A stretch of 64,000 bases of DNA from Flavobacteriales bacterium (GCA_019694795.1 JAIBBF010000001.1:190370-254369); one strand, 5' to 3'. Positions 11,758-21,065 are shown, counted from the first letter of the stretch. The notes: generated by a model not told the origin, from the sequence alone. Numbers and translations: made by a program.

Positions 11758-12663
11758 ATGATCTCTATTTTAATTCCCGTTTATAATTTCGATGTGCGTC
11801 CGCTCGTCAATGAATTATTGAAGCAGGTTCAAAATAGTGGAATAGCCTTCGAGATGATTATCATCGACGATTGCTCCTCCCCCGATTTTCAGCAAATGAA
11901 TTCGGAATTAAAAGAGAAAGGAGGTCTCTGCTATTTTCAGCTAAATGAAAACATTGGCCGAAGTAAAATCAGAAATTTACTTTTCGAAAAGGCAAAGTTC
12001 CCCTATTTACTTTTCATGGATTGCGATTCGTGGCCGGAAACGGAGAACTACATTTCTAATTATATCCGTCAGGCAGAAGAAGATAAAGTGGTTTATGGAG
12101 GCAGGACCTATTCTCCAATGGCACCTGAAAAAAAATCGCAATTCTTACGTTGGCATTATGGCATTAACCGGGAAGTTATTCCCTATCATAAACGACAGGT
12201 AAATCCATACCGCAGTTTTATGACCAATAATTTTTTGATTCACCGCAATGTGTATGAAAAAATTAAAATGGATGAAACGGTAAAGGGATACGGACATGAA
12301 GACTCGCGCTTTGCTTATGAATTATCAGTAATGGAAATTCCGGTAAAACATATTGATAATCCATTACGACATATAGGACTCGAAGACGCTGATGTTTTTT
12401 TAAGACAAACTGCCATTGGTGTAAAAAATCTCCATCGCTTAATCCAGGAAAAAAAGATAAACTCAGATAATAAGTTATATTCCGCTTACCGCATGCTTAA
12501 GGGCGACTGGAGCCGGAAATGGTTTATACGCTGGTTTAAACGAAATAAAATATCCATAGAAAAAAATCTTCTTTCTGAACATCCCTCTCTTCGGAAATTC
12601 GATTTATTTAAACTAGGATTACTGCTTCAATGTGAAGAAGAAATGATTAATCCGGAACCATAG
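11758..12663 (+). CDS. Glycosyltransferase family 2
   Basis: A 301-residue GT-A fold enzyme. The N-terminus ISILIPVYNFDVRPLVNELL, the IIIDDCSSP segment and the FMDCDSWPE stretch give the nucleotide-binding aspartates and DxD motif. FMTNNFLIHRNVYEKI...YGHEDSRFAYEL is the acceptor-site region with the ED motif of GT2 enzymes. No membrane segment is present, so it is cytosolic or membrane-associated. Sugar donor and acceptor cannot be read. It begins one base after the ftsE stop and is followed 23 bases later by a response regulator, so the three are probably co-transcribed. Confidence 0.8.
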   Translation: MISILIPVYNFDVRPLVNELLKQVQNSGIAFEMIIIDDCSSPDFQQMNSELKEKGGLCYFQLNENIGRSKIRNLLFEKAKFPYLLFMDCDSWPETENYISNYIRQAEEDKVVYGGRTYSPMAPEKKSQFLRWHYGINREVIPYHKRQVNPYRSFMTNNFLIHRNVYEKIKMDETVKGYGHEDSRFAYELSVMEIPVKHIDNPLRHIGLEDADVFLRQTAIGVKNLHRLIQEKKINSDNKLYSAYRMLKGDWSRKWFIRWFKRNKISIEKNLLSEHPSLRKFDLFKLGLLLQCEEEMINPEP

Positions 12664-12686
12664 TTTTTTACCAAAAATTGCAAGTG

Positions 12687-13382
12687 ATGAGTTCAAAAAT
12701 ATTATTGGTAGAGGATGAGGAAAGTCTTCTGAATGTAATCCGGATGAATCTGGAATTAGAGCAATATCATGTTGATACCTGCTCCGATGGAGAGCTTGCT
12801 CTAAAAATGGCGAAAGAAGGAAATTATGACTTGATATTACTGGATGTAATGTTGCCAAAAATGGATGGATTTGAAATTTGCACACAGCTCAGAAAAACAG
12901 GAAATGTAAGTCCGATTTTATTTTTAACCGCCAGGGGAACCAGTGAAGACCGCATTAATGGATTAAAACGTGGAGCAGATGATTATTTGGTAAAACCGTT
13001 TCATCTCGAAGAATTATTATTACGCATTAAAATTTTACTCAACCGGAATAAAAAAAGCATCACGCAAGAAGAGCGTGAAGAAGTTTTTAGTTTCGGAAAT
13101 TTTAAAATTGATTTTAACACCTTCGAAATTTTCGAAAACGGAAATAAAAAAACGGAATTAGGTAAACGGGAAATTCAATTGCTGAAGCTGCTCATTCAAC
13201 ATCCCGGAAAAGTCATCTCCAGGGAAGAAATTCTGGATAAAATCTGGGGAGAAGATGCCTACCCGACCTCCCGTACCATCGATAATTATATTCTCGTTTT
13301 CCGTAAAAACTTCGAATCGAACCCCAAAGAACCCCGTTATTTCCACTCCGTAAGAGGTGTGGGATACAAATTCACACCCTGA
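12687..13382 (+). CDS. OmpR/PhoB-family response regulator
   Basis: A 231-residue two-domain regulator. In the receiver domain the acidic pocket is ED at 9-10, the phosphoacceptor D53 lies in LLDVMLPKMDG, T81 is in FLTARG, and K103 is in YLVKPF. The C-terminal winged-helix DNA-binding domain contains LGKREIQLLKLLIQHPGKVISREEIL and ends in SVRGVGYKF. The ATG at 12687 is preferred over an in-frame TTG nine bases upstream. No histidine kinase gene is adjacent, so it is an orphan or pairs with a distant kinase. It ends the ftsE operon; a long-loop terminator follows at 13560. Confidence 0.9.
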   Translation: MSSKILLVEDEESLLNVIRMNLELEQYHVDTCSDGELALKMAKEGNYDLILLDVMLPKMDGFEICTQLRKTGNVSPILFLTARGTSEDRINGLKRGADDYLVKPFHLEELLLRIKILLNRNKKSITQEEREEVFSFGNFKIDFNTFEIFENGNKKTELGKREIQLLKLLIQHPGKVISREEILDKIWGEDAYPTSRTIDNYILVFRKNFESNPKEPRYFHSVRGVGYKFTP

Positions 13383-13691
13383 TTTACAGCAGATTACAGC
13401 CCGATAAATCGTTCTAATTCCGATAATACAGTCCTGGCAACCGTTTACCCAAATTTTTACATATGAGGCAACCTCTGTGAAATTTGTTCGTCTTTATTAC
13501 GGAATCTGGCAGATTGCTACCTCCACGATTCTACTGGTTTTATATTCCTTGCAGGATTACCTGAAAAGAGCCCATCTCCTCCTCCAACCTCCGGACTCTT
13601 TTCAGGTTTCTTTTTTTTCATTCATCACATTTCATTCAATCATTAGCAACCTATTCAAGTTCCTGTCGTTGTACAGTTATACTCGAAGGCT
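13383..13691. other. Intergenic region holding the terminator of the ftsE operon
   Basis: 309 bases between the response regulator and the first PorP/SprF gene. It carries one clear long-loop hairpin (13560-13606). The 72-codon GTG-started frame crossing that hairpin is rejected as a gene. I see no clear promoter for the downstream gene. Confidence 0.6.
13560..13618 (+). terminator. Intrinsic terminator with a long loop
   Basis: Stem CCTGAAAAGAG (13560-13570) pairs perfectly with CTCTTTTCAGG (13596-13606) across a 25-base CT-rich loop. A T-rich run follows immediately. It lies about 180 bases after the response-regulator stop. Confidence 0.65.
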
Positions 13692-14684
13692 ATGAAGAAA
13701 TTTTACTTGATTCTATTTCATCTGGTATTAATCAATGAAATAAATGCACAGAATTTTCTGTTTCTCGACCCAACGGCTTCATCCTCATTTTATAATCCTG
13801 CCTTTACCGGTGGTGATACCTGTACACAGATTCGAAACAGCACACAACTACAATCACCGGGATCCTATAGCTGGCAATTCCAGAATTTTTTAACGGTTAG
13901 CCAATACCTGAATAAACCCAATGCATGGATTGGCTTCGGACATTTATTTGATAATAAGGCGGATTTAATTCACTACAACCAATACTCTTTGTTTGTAGCA
14001 AAACCTGTTTATATAAAGAAGAATATCATTTGGACCCATGGATTACAATTAAGTTTACTTCATCAACAGCATAATAACGGCCAAATATTCTATGGGGATC
14101 AAATTGATCCGCGAATAGGATTTGTGTTTGATAGCGGTGATAATTATCCAAACTACAGATCTAATTTTTTTCTTATCAGTTATGGTACCAGCTTCCAGTA
14201 TAAAAATTTATTAGGGGGAATTACACTACACAACATCAATCACCTTGGAAAAAATATTGCACCAAAGCTTATTCAATTCGAAGCAGATAAGGATAACAAA
14301 AACTATCAATCGTATTTAGATGTGCAATTAGCATACAAATTGAAATTAAAAATAGCAGGCGGAGAATTAAATACAGCCCTGTTTTCTACGGGAACATTTT
14401 ATGTAAACGCTAATCCATATATAAAAGCAGGATTGAATTTTGAATGGCAACAATTCAGAATTCAATATAGTAAACGCATTACCGAATCGCTGGATTACAA
14501 TCCTTTCAATAGCATCAGTTTTGGTTATAATGGAAAATCGGCTGGGATCACTTATTCATTTGGATGGAATAATCCGCAATTAAAATACGGCGGCACACAC
14601 CAACTTTCGCTACTGTTAAAAATCAGAAAAGTGAACAGTCACGCTGATTTTAAAAGTAAACAAAATGAAATATTCATTCACTAA
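13692..14684 (+). CDS. PorP/SprF-family T9SS-associated outer-membrane protein (copy 1)
   Basis: A 330-residue protein with signal peptide MKKFYLILFHLVLINEINAQ. The mature start has the PorP/SprF hallmark of an Asn-Pro-Ala motif after a short strand (SSFYNPAFTGGDT), then repeated amphipathic strands ending with a glycine/aromatic-rich C-terminus (SISFGYNGKSAGITYSFGWNNPQLKYGGTHQLSLLLKI). Family members are outer-membrane proteins linked to type IX secretion or surface anchoring; SprF supports the adhesin SprB in Flavobacterium. It is followed 10 bases later by a small lipoprotein with a type B sorting-like domain, a typical PorP/SprF pairing. It is more diverged than the copy at 20017 but keeps the family architecture. 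Confidence 0.8.
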   Translation: MKKFYLILFHLVLINEINAQNFLFLDPTASSSFYNPAFTGGDTCTQIRNSTQLQSPGSYSWQFQNFLTVSQYLNKPNAWIGFGHLFDNKADLIHYNQYSLFVAKPVYIKKNIIWTHGLQLSLLHQQHNNGQIFYGDQIDPRIGFVFDSGDNYPNYRSNFFLISYGTSFQYKNLLGGITLHNINHLGKNIAPKLIQFEADKDNKNYQSYLDVQLAYKLKLKIAGGELNTALFSTGTFYVNANPYIKAGLNFEWQQFRIQYSKRITESLDYNPFNSISFGYNGKSAGITYSFGWNNPQLKYGGTHQLSLLLKIRKVNSHADFKSKQNEIFIH

Positions 14685-14694
14685 ACTGTAGCCT

Positions 14695-15093
14695 ATGAAA
14701 ACTACTTTATATATTTTTTTAGCGCTGACATTTCTATTCTCCTGCAAAAAATATGAGCATACCGATTTGATTTCGCAGGGACATTATTATATCGAAAACG
14801 GTGATACTATTTCTACATGTTTTATTCCAACTGCTTTTACCCCTCAAACCAGAGATGGAATAAATGATGAATTTAAACCCATTGTAACCGGTTATCTCGA
14901 AGGAAGTTTTTCGGTAAAAATATATAGTCAGAATTCAGATTTACTCTTCTCTTCTTCATTACCTGAAAACGGGTGGGACGGAACATATCACGGCGGCTAT
15001 TACCAATCCGTTTATGCAAGTGTTCAGGTTCGCTTTACTGCAAGTAACGGAAATGAACTTCAATTTGAGTCACCCCTATTAGTACAATATTAA
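14695..15093 (+). CDS. Small lipoprotein consisting almost only of a T9SS type B sorting-like domain
   Basis: A 132-residue protein. The N-terminus MKTTLYIFLALTFLFSCKK has a lipobox (LFSC), so the mature protein should be lipidated at Cys17. After ~25 residues comes a domain resembling the gliding-motility/type B C-terminal domain: FIPTAFTPQTRDGINDEFKP, FSVKIYSQNSDLLFSS, then GWDGTYHGG and a final strand. The usual NGDGxND loop reads TRDGIND. Such domains normally end very large secreted adhesins; here nothing precedes it. It could be an accessory of the PorP/SprF protein encoded just upstream, or a remnant of a larger protein, although the lipobox argues for a functional unit. Its stop codon overlaps the stop of the convergent nuclease gene. 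Confidence 0.75.
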   Translation: MKTTLYIFLALTFLFSCKKYEHTDLISQGHYYIENGDTISTCFIPTAFTPQTRDGINDEFKPIVTGYLEGSFSVKIYSQNSDLLFSSSLPENGWDGTYHGGYYQSVYASVQVRFTASNGNELQFESPLLVQY

Positions 15094-17831
15094 TCGCAAA
15101 GAATACAAAAAGTACTCGCTTCCGTATGCGTAAATGATACGTTGGGATCGAGCATTTCAGCAACTATCCGGTTAATCTCTGTCTCAAAGAAATCCCAGTC
15201 TTCACCTTGAAGATTAGCATTCTTTTCAATGGTCAGTAAACACAACTCTTCTTTTTTCAATAAAGGATAAATTCCGGATTGAACTATATTCACTTCAGGA
15301 TGATTTCTTTGGTAGCACCAGGCATAAGCTAATAATTGCAAGGCCTTAGGTTTGCTTCCTAAATCTTTATCCCTGTTGGCATGCACATCACGCGCTTCGA
15401 ATTTTCCGGTTTTATAATCGATAATACGTACTTGTCCATCCAATAAATCAATCCGGTCGGCCTTACCTTTAATCCGAATAACACCATGAGGTGTATTTAA
15501 ATCCTGACCAAGATCTTCCTCAATTCCCAGTATGATTAATTCATGTTGCCGAACTACTTCACGTTCCATTTTTAGCAAGCCTTCCAATATCGACAACGAA
15601 ACCTGATATAAAAGCAAATAATTTCCCTGATCCACCTGTGCAGATCCAGCTTCCTGTTTTAAATATCGTAAGGCTGTTTCAGGATAATTATTTAACATGG
15701 TATCTATGTCCTGAACCTGTAGTTGCTTCCCGATAAAATCCTTATAAAAATGTTCCATTACATGATGCACCACATTTCCAACAATGGCATTATCGGAAAC
15801 TTCATCCAATTCTTCCTGCTCTTTAATACTTAAAATGTATTTGTAATAATAATCCAGCGAGCAATTGAGGTAGGTATTTAATGCAGAAGGAGAAATTCCA
15901 TTTTCCAAATGCTGGCGGATTCGTTGAAGTACTTCTTCGGTTTTTTCGACGGATTTTATTCCGGAATATTCTCCGGATTTTAATCGCACCGTTTTTTCAG
16001 TAATACTTACTTCCGGATTGTAGGCAGGAAGTTCCTCCGTTAACTGCTGAACAAAACGACTTTTTTCTCCGCTCGATAAACTTTCGGGATCTGAATTGTA
16101 AACCAGCCAGGCTTCATCACAACGTTGCAACAAACGATAAAAGTGATTGGCATATACTGCATCTTTATCCTTGTATGTAGGTAAACCATGATATTTTTTT
16201 ACCTCATGTAAAATAAAGGAATGTTCCCATCTCGATTTTGGTAATACATCTTCATTAACCGAAAGCATGATTACTTTTTTAAAATCCAGACTCCGTGTTT
16301 CCAGAACACCCATCAATTGCAACCCATCCAATGGTTCTCCTACAAATGAAATATCGAGCTGAGAAACGTATTGCCGCAATAAGGTCCTGAACGAATGAAA
16401 TTCTTTTACAAGCGGATATTTTTGCAGCATAGAACGCAACTTGTCCATCGCCGAACTCATGTGATAAACATACTCCAAAGCCAGTTTATCCGGATGAATA
16501 TGGAGATATTCTTCACGTAAAATTTCATTTAAGCGTTCAAAGGACGACATAGCATCAACAGGAAAATTTTTCCAATCCTCAACCAAAAAATGAATGAATG
16601 AAAATTTTCCTTTTGCATATTCATTCAGATTTTTGTCTGCTATGAAAATCCGTTTTCGCTCTGTAATATCCAGCCTGATTTGCTCGGCTTCCTGTCCCAG
16701 GTAATTCCGAATAATAGGATGAAATAAAAATTCTATAAAAGGACGATAATAAAATCCGCCTTTATCTTTTCCATTTTCATCTTTACGAGCTTGTTGCAAA
16801 TCGAGCACTACATAATACAACTGAAACAAATCGCTGTTTCGCAATGGAAAGCCCATGGTCACATTCACACGATCTACGGTAACCGGAAGCGAATTTAAAA
16901 CCGGTAATAACAATTGCTCATTAGCAAGAACGATGGCCGTATCTGCCGTACCTGCTTCAGACAAAACCTGACCAGCAATGCGCGCTTGTGCAACATTACC
17001 CGGCGCATTTAAAACATGAATGGATTTTTTCCCCTTTGCAAAATGCGACTTCACCAACTCAAAACCTTTTCCCTCCCATTGCTTTTTCATTCGCCTTAAA
17101 AACAAACCCGCTTCCTGATTGGGGTCATCGATATAATAAGGATCTCCATCAAAATAAATCCTTGCAATATCCTGATCGATTAACCATTCGATTATTTTCT
17201 GTTCAGAAGCAGAAAAAGCATTAAAACCCGCAATCAGAAATTTCTTTTCCGATGCAACAAATACTTCTGAAATATGTTCCGCCACATCGCGATACAACAT
17301 ACCGGAATAGGCAATGGACTTTTCTTTCAATCTCCTTCTGAAGACTTCATATATAGGTTGCATATTGAGCCAAAACTCCAAATACCGTTCCTGATTTTGC
17401 GATAATTCTCCTTCTTCGAAACTCCAAGCTTCAATTTCCATTTCCTGCGTTTTAATATTCCGCAGATCTCTGAAAATTAATTTCGGATCAATTAAATAAC
17501 GATCGATGTCATTATAATCCGTCAACAACATATTCCCCCAACGTAAAAAGCGATCGAACGATTCTGCTTTTTCTTTTTCTATTTCCGAATAGGCTTCATA
17601 CAATACAAACAACAATTCGGCAGGATCTCCAATATGGAGAGGGGTATAGCGACTAAAAAGTTCGGTTAATGTAACAATTTGAGGCGGGAAAAAAGATTTC
17701 TTTAGTTGGTCGGACAAATGTTTCTTTAAAAACAAACCTGCCCGCTTGCTGGGCAATACTACTTCAATGTTCGAGAAATCACTTCCGTAATCCCGAATAA
17801 GTATGGTGGCTATTTCATTTAGAAAAGTCAA
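15090..17831 (-). CDS. AddB-like protein with C-terminal PD-(D/E)XK nuclease domain
   Basis: A 913-residue protein of the Bacteroidota AddB-like family, expected to act with a UvrD-type AddA helicase in double-strand-break resection. The N-terminus (IEVVLPSKRAGLFLKKHL) resembles the inactive helicase half and lacks a Walker A loop. The C-terminal nuclease has SPSALNTYLNCSLDYYYKYIL, GNVVHHVMEHFY, KGKADRIDLLDG, IIDYKTGKFE and QLLAYAWCY, giving the Asp, Asp-Lys and Gln of the RecB-type nuclease. One Cys precedes the nuclease and a CxxC (FCILCD) is at the very end, recalling the AddB iron-sulfur cluster, but the fourth Cys is absent. It overlaps the upstream TPR gene by four bases. addA is not in the window. 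Confidence 0.75.
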   Translation of the reverse strand: MTFLNEIATILIRDYGSDFSNIEVVLPSKRAGLFLKKHLSDQLKKSFFPPQIVTLTELFSRYTPLHIGDPAELLFVLYEAYSEIEKEKAESFDRFLRWGNMLLTDYNDIDRYLIDPKLIFRDLRNIKTQEMEIEAWSFEEGELSQNQERYLEFWLNMQPIYEVFRRRLKEKSIAYSGMLYRDVAEHISEVFVASEKKFLIAGFNAFSASEQKIIEWLIDQDIARIYFDGDPYYIDDPNQEAGLFLRRMKKQWEGKGFELVKSHFAKGKKSIHVLNAPGNVAQARIAGQVLSEAGTADTAIVLANEQLLLPVLNSLPVTVDRVNVTMGFPLRNSDLFQLYYVVLDLQQARKDENGKDKGGFYYRPFIEFLFHPIIRNYLGQEAEQIRLDITERKRIFIADKNLNEYAKGKFSFIHFLVEDWKNFPVDAMSSFERLNEILREEYLHIHPDKLALEYVYHMSSAMDKLRSMLQKYPLVKEFHSFRTLLRQYVSQLDISFVGEPLDGLQLMGVLETRSLDFKKVIMLSVNEDVLPKSRWEHSFILHEVKKYHGLPTYKDKDAVYANHFYRLLQRCDEAWLVYNSDPESLSSGEKSRFVQQLTEELPAYNPEVSITEKTVRLKSGEYSGIKSVEKTEEVLQRIRQHLENGISPSALNTYLNCSLDYYYKYILSIKEQEELDEVSDNAIVGNVVHHVMEHFYKDFIGKQLQVQDIDTMLNNYPETALRYLKQEAGSAQVDQGNYLLLYQVSLSILEGLLKMEREVVRQHELIILGIEEDLGQDLNTPHGVIRIKGKADRIDLLDGQVRIIDYKTGKFEARDVHANRDKDLGSKPKALQLLAYAWCYQRNHPEVNIVQSGIYPLLKKEELCLLTIEKNANLQGEDWDFFETEINRIVAEMLDPNVSFTHTEASTFCILCD

Positions 17832-18463
17832 TCCTGTTTTTTCCGTTTAAAAATAAAACTCATAAAATCTTTAAAGCCTTCTTTGGAAGTAAAGACAGAT
17901 TTGATAATACCCCATTTACTTTCTTTTTTAGCAGATGAATCATCATCCTTCTTGATGTAATTCGCTGCTTTTTGTTTACCCGGTAAAATAAATTTTTCAG
18001 GTTCAGGCTTTGTTTGCTTTTCATTATCGGGAATCCGATCAAAAAATCCTTTTTTATCGGCTAACTCATCCGCCTTATTAAAATTTGATTGCGCCTTGTT
18101 TTGATAGCCCATTTTTTCCTGAACTAATCCAAGATTATTATAAGCAACCGCATCTTCCGGATCCAGTTCAACTGCCTTACTGTAATCTGTAATTGCCCCT
18201 TCCAGGTCCCCCACCCTGTCCTTTACATAAGCTCTGCTCGAATAGCGGTATGGATTTTCGGGTTCAAGTAGTTGAGCGCGATCCAGATCAATTAATGCTA
18301 AATCAAACTTCTCCAGATGAAAATAAACTACACCCCGCTCGCTTAAATAATCGGGATGGTCCGGACAAATCTCCAGTGCTAAATGAAGTTTATCCAGGGC
18401 AGCCTGCGGATTACCGGCTCTTAACAAACCAACCGCTTCCTGATAAATTTGATGCGCATTCAT
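17828..18463 (-). CDS. Tetratricopeptide-repeat protein
   Basis: A 211-residue protein with about three to four TPR hairpins in the first ~140 residues (AVGLLRAGNPQAALDKLHLALEICPDHPDY, FDLALIDLDRAQLLEPENPY, LEGAITDYSKAVELDPEDAVAYNNLG). A charged Lys-rich linker and the basic tail SFIFKRKKQD follow. There is no signal peptide or membrane segment, so it is probably a cytosolic interaction protein. It is the first gene of a two-gene operon with the AddB-like nuclease (ATGA overlap). The pairing may be accidental; no direct functional link is visible. Confidence 0.8.
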   Translation of the reverse strand: MNAHQIYQEAVGLLRAGNPQAALDKLHLALEICPDHPDYLSERGVVYFHLEKFDLALIDLDRAQLLEPENPYRYSSRAYVKDRVGDLEGAITDYSKAVELDPEDAVAYNNLGLVQEKMGYQNKAQSNFNKADELADKKGFFDRIPDNEKQTKPEPEKFILPGKQKAANYIKKDDDSSAKKESKWGIIKSVFTSKEGFKDFMSFIFKRKKQD

Positions 18464-18496
18464 AGTGTAAAAATAGATTATTTATCTTTGAAAACG

Positions 18497-18757
18497 ATGA
18501 AAAACAGCTTCCCCATTTTCCGTAAATACTCCAATAACAAATCCTACTTTAAAATTGTTTCGGAAAATCATTTTGTAGAATTAAAAATAATGGGGAATTA
18601 TTTTTCCGTTTATGAAATAAAAGCAAGCATTTTACCGGAAAGGGTTTTTATTCAGGACATGTTAGAAATGCAAGGCGAACATTGGGTTTCTTCTGATGAA
18701 CATGAATTTCAACAGCAATGGGACCGATGTCATTCTGAATTAAAGTTACTTCCCTAA
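18497..18757 (+). CDS. Small uncharacterised protein
   Basis: An 86-residue protein of unknown function starting MKNSFPIFRKYSNNKSYFKI. It has a regular strand/helix pattern (FVELKIMGNYFSVYEI...ILPERVFIQDML) and an aromatic/acidic C-terminus (HWVSSDEHEFQQQW). The start was placed at this ATG because a perfect -7-like TATCTTTG (18483-18490) lies six bases before it, which would make the transcript almost leaderless; no matching TTG is seen at the usual spacing. The last 12 bases overlap the convergent membrane-protein gene. I believe homologues exist in other Flavobacteriales but cannot name a family. Confidence 0.6.
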   Translation: MKNSFPIFRKYSNNKSYFKIVSENHFVELKIMGNYFSVYEIKASILPERVFIQDMLEMQGEHWVSSDEHEFQQQWDRCHSELKLLP

Positions 18758-19993
18758 CAACTCTTTACAGGTGATGGTACGTTCAATAATTTTGGCGGAA
18801 AATTTACTTCGCTCTTCGATGCGTATTCCTGCATCATCGCCCGCATAACCAAAACAGGTACATAATTCCGCTCCCAGCATTTTAAAATAAAACGTTTCGG
18901 CCATAATGGGGACATTCAACTCTTGCATGGCGTAATGATCGGCCATTATAAAACTTTCATTCCGGTCCACATCATAAAATGTGAAATCCATCCACGGAGT
19001 ATCGAGTAGTTTTGGACTCACACCTTTAAAATCAATATTCGTAATCCGGTCGCCTTCATCCTTCAATTTCACCGAAGATTCGTCGTTAAACCAGAAATTG
19101 ATTTGGGGATTATAACCCGAATACAAATGATAAGACAACACATGGGGGTAAATACTAAAGTACCACAATAACGGCGCTAATCCCATTAACAGAAAATACG
19201 CTCTGCCCATTTTAGAATTGAAAAGTCCTGCTTTAAATTCCGACCAAGGCATTTTGAATTGATAAAACAATCCAACAACTAAAAGCATTAATTCAACATT
19301 CCAGATCCAAACTACCGAATTCCAATTATGTCCGAACGGACCTAAAATATAAAGTGCAATTACATGAAGAATAAGAGCTAATAGCACACCTTGTGTTCTC
19401 CATTTTTCCAGCAATAAAAAAAGTGCGATCAGTAATTCAACGAGAGGAACAATCCAAGCGATATGATTAATACCATTCATGGAATATTTCCCAATGTCAC
19501 CCGAAGGGTGATAAAACATTTCATTCACTCCGAATGGTTTCATGAAATATGGAAAAACTTCCCATGCAAAATTTAAATTCAATTTATTTATTCCTGCCCA
19601 GGCATACATAAATACTAGTCCCCACCTCAACAGATTTAAACCTTTATCATGCAACATGGCCAATGCAACAATCATCACTCCGTGAATAAAAAGCCAGGGC
19701 TGTAAACGATTTACATCTTCTGCTAATAGTAAAAGTGTGCTGACTAAAAATAAACTCAGGAAAATTTTAGAATAAACCCGAATAAACAATCCAAGCAATG
19801 ATGCCATCATTACAACAACAAGCACCATTTGAATCATTTCCGAAAATTGAAATTTCAAAAAGGGAATCAGTGGGATTTTTGGAAAGTCGATGGAATACGA
19901 AAACCAAACATGATGTGTTGCTATGACCGACAACAACATCGAAAGCACTAAAACGCGCTGAATAAAACTAGCTTGCTTAAAAACCTGATTCAT
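18746..19993 (-). CDS. Polytopic membrane protein, DoxX/HTTM-like
   Basis: A 415-residue protein with about nine to ten hydrophobic segments between residues 15 and 285. They include RWGLVFMYAWAGINKLNLNFAWEVF, which resembles the HTTM/DoxX core segment with its Gly-x-x-Lys-Leu. A soluble ~130-residue C-terminal domain (INFWFNDESSVKL...ELCTCFGYAGDDAGIRIEER) follows. The ATG at 19993 is preferred over a TTG 21 bases upstream that touches the preceding gene's stop. It follows the PorP/SprF gene on the same strand by 23 bases, so the two and the CotH gene probably form one operon. Function unknown. HTTM domains relate to vitamin-K-dependent carboxylase, but I cannot confirm catalytic residues here. 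Confidence 0.6.
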   Translation of the reverse strand: MNQVFKQASFIQRVLVLSMLLSVIATHHVWFSYSIDFPKIPLIPFLKFQFSEMIQMVLVVVMMASLLGLFIRVYSKIFLSLFLVSTLLLLAEDVNRLQPWLFIHGVMIVALAMLHDKGLNLLRWGLVFMYAWAGINKLNLNFAWEVFPYFMKPFGVNEMFYHPSGDIGKYSMNGINHIAWIVPLVELLIALFLLLEKWRTQGVLLALILHVIALYILGPFGHNWNSVVWIWNVELMLLVVGLFYQFKMPWSEFKAGLFNSKMGRAYFLLMGLAPLLWYFSIYPHVLSYHLYSGYNPQINFWFNDESSVKLKDEGDRITNIDFKGVSPKLLDTPWMDFTFYDVDRNESFIMADHYAMQELNVPIMAETFYFKMLGAELCTCFGYAGDDAGIRIEERSKFSAKIIERTITCKELLGK

Positions 19994-20016
19994 TTCAAGA
20001 ATGAAAATAGTCAAGA

Positions 20017-21063
20017 TTAATCATAAATCCGACTACCGGTTCTTCTGGTAAACAAGGCTCCTTTGAGATTATGATATTTGAGCGAGATTTCGAAACCGCC
20101 AACGCCGCGTGAAACTTTCTTGAGCGTGGAGTAATTGTAATCATATGAAAGTCCAACCGAAAAACTGGAAAATTCATACATCACATATGGAATAATAGCA
20201 TCATCCTTCCTCCATTGTAATCCGGCGTATAAGGAAGACTCTGTTAACAGACCTGTAACTTTTGTACCCGGATTTAATTCAATGCGCACTAAAGATCCAA
20301 TGTTAAATTCACTGAGTGGACCTTGTGTAAAATAAGTAAAGAATGGAATTATCGAATACGTTGTATTAGGCAAATCGAATCGGCCCATACCATGCACCAC
20401 CAATTTGCGATTTATTTTTTCTTCCGATCCGCTCAAGTATTTTAAATCTGCCTGATTAATATGAAACATCGCTGCACCAATGGTAACACGATTTACATCC
20501 CAGCCTTTGATATGATCCGACTTGCTTGCATATTCATAACGAACACCTGCACCAAGGTCCATATATCCGAATGACGTCAGCGAATTTGTTTCGCCGGAAA
20601 TCATAGCGGGATCAAATGCTTGTCCGTTAAATTGAGTTCCAAATTGTAATTTGGAAATATCGGCAGAGCGTTGTCCGTAACCTAACTGCACCGCTGCAAC
20701 AAATCGGTTTTCGCGATCAAATGGAACAACACCTGCAACAGATAATGCTCCTTGTGTTATTCCGAAATTTGCATCACCCGCTTTGTCTTTAAAAAAAGTC
20801 AAACCCAAACCCAAATGTGCTTTATCCGAACGCTTACCTTGAAACATCGGCATATCAAATGAAAATCCCATGGTATTATAAGCCGCTCCGACTACCGACC
20901 ACTGATTGCGATAATTCAACACCACACGTTCATAGCCATCATATCCACCGGCATTGGCGGGATTAATATGTAATGGATTATTGATCACTTGAGAAAAGTG
21001 AATATCCTGTGCTTGAAGCAAGGTACCCAAAACAGAAAACACGAATAGAAAAATCTTTTTCAT
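20017..21063 (-). CDS. PorP/SprF-family T9SS-associated outer-membrane protein (copy 2)
   Basis: A 348-residue canonical family member. It has a signal peptide (MKKIFLFVFSVLGTLLQAQ), then DIHFSQVINNPLHINPANAGGYDGYERVVLNYRNQW, the standard FSQ...NPA.aG...R...nYR.qW pattern, and strand repeats ending in VSRGVGGFEISLKY. It lies two bases downstream of a T9SS type B cargo gene (CotH-like protein at 21066), the usual genetic arrangement in which a PorP/SprF paralogue serves a neighbouring type B cargo. It probably acts at the outer membrane in secretion or attachment of that cargo. Confidence 0.93.
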   Translation of the reverse strand: MKKIFLFVFSVLGTLLQAQDIHFSQVINNPLHINPANAGGYDGYERVVLNYRNQWSVVGAAYNTMGFSFDMPMFQGKRSDKAHLGLGLTFFKDKAGDANFGITQGALSVAGVVPFDRENRFVAAVQLGYGQRSADISKLQFGTQFNGQAFDPAMISGETNSLTSFGYMDLGAGVRYEYASKSDHIKGWDVNRVTIGAAMFHINQADLKYLSGSEEKINRKLVVHGMGRFDLPNTTYSIIPFFTYFTQGPLSEFNIGSLVRIELNPGTKVTGLLTESSLYAGLQWRKDDAIIPYVMYEFSSFSVGLSYDYNYSTLKKVSRGVGGFEISLKYHNLKGALFTRRTGSRIYD

Positions 21064-21065
21064 TC

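Noticed and set aside
13477-13695. 72-codon frame starting with GTG before the first PorP/SprF gene
   Set aside because: It crosses the long-loop terminator and overlaps the next gene's start in another frame.
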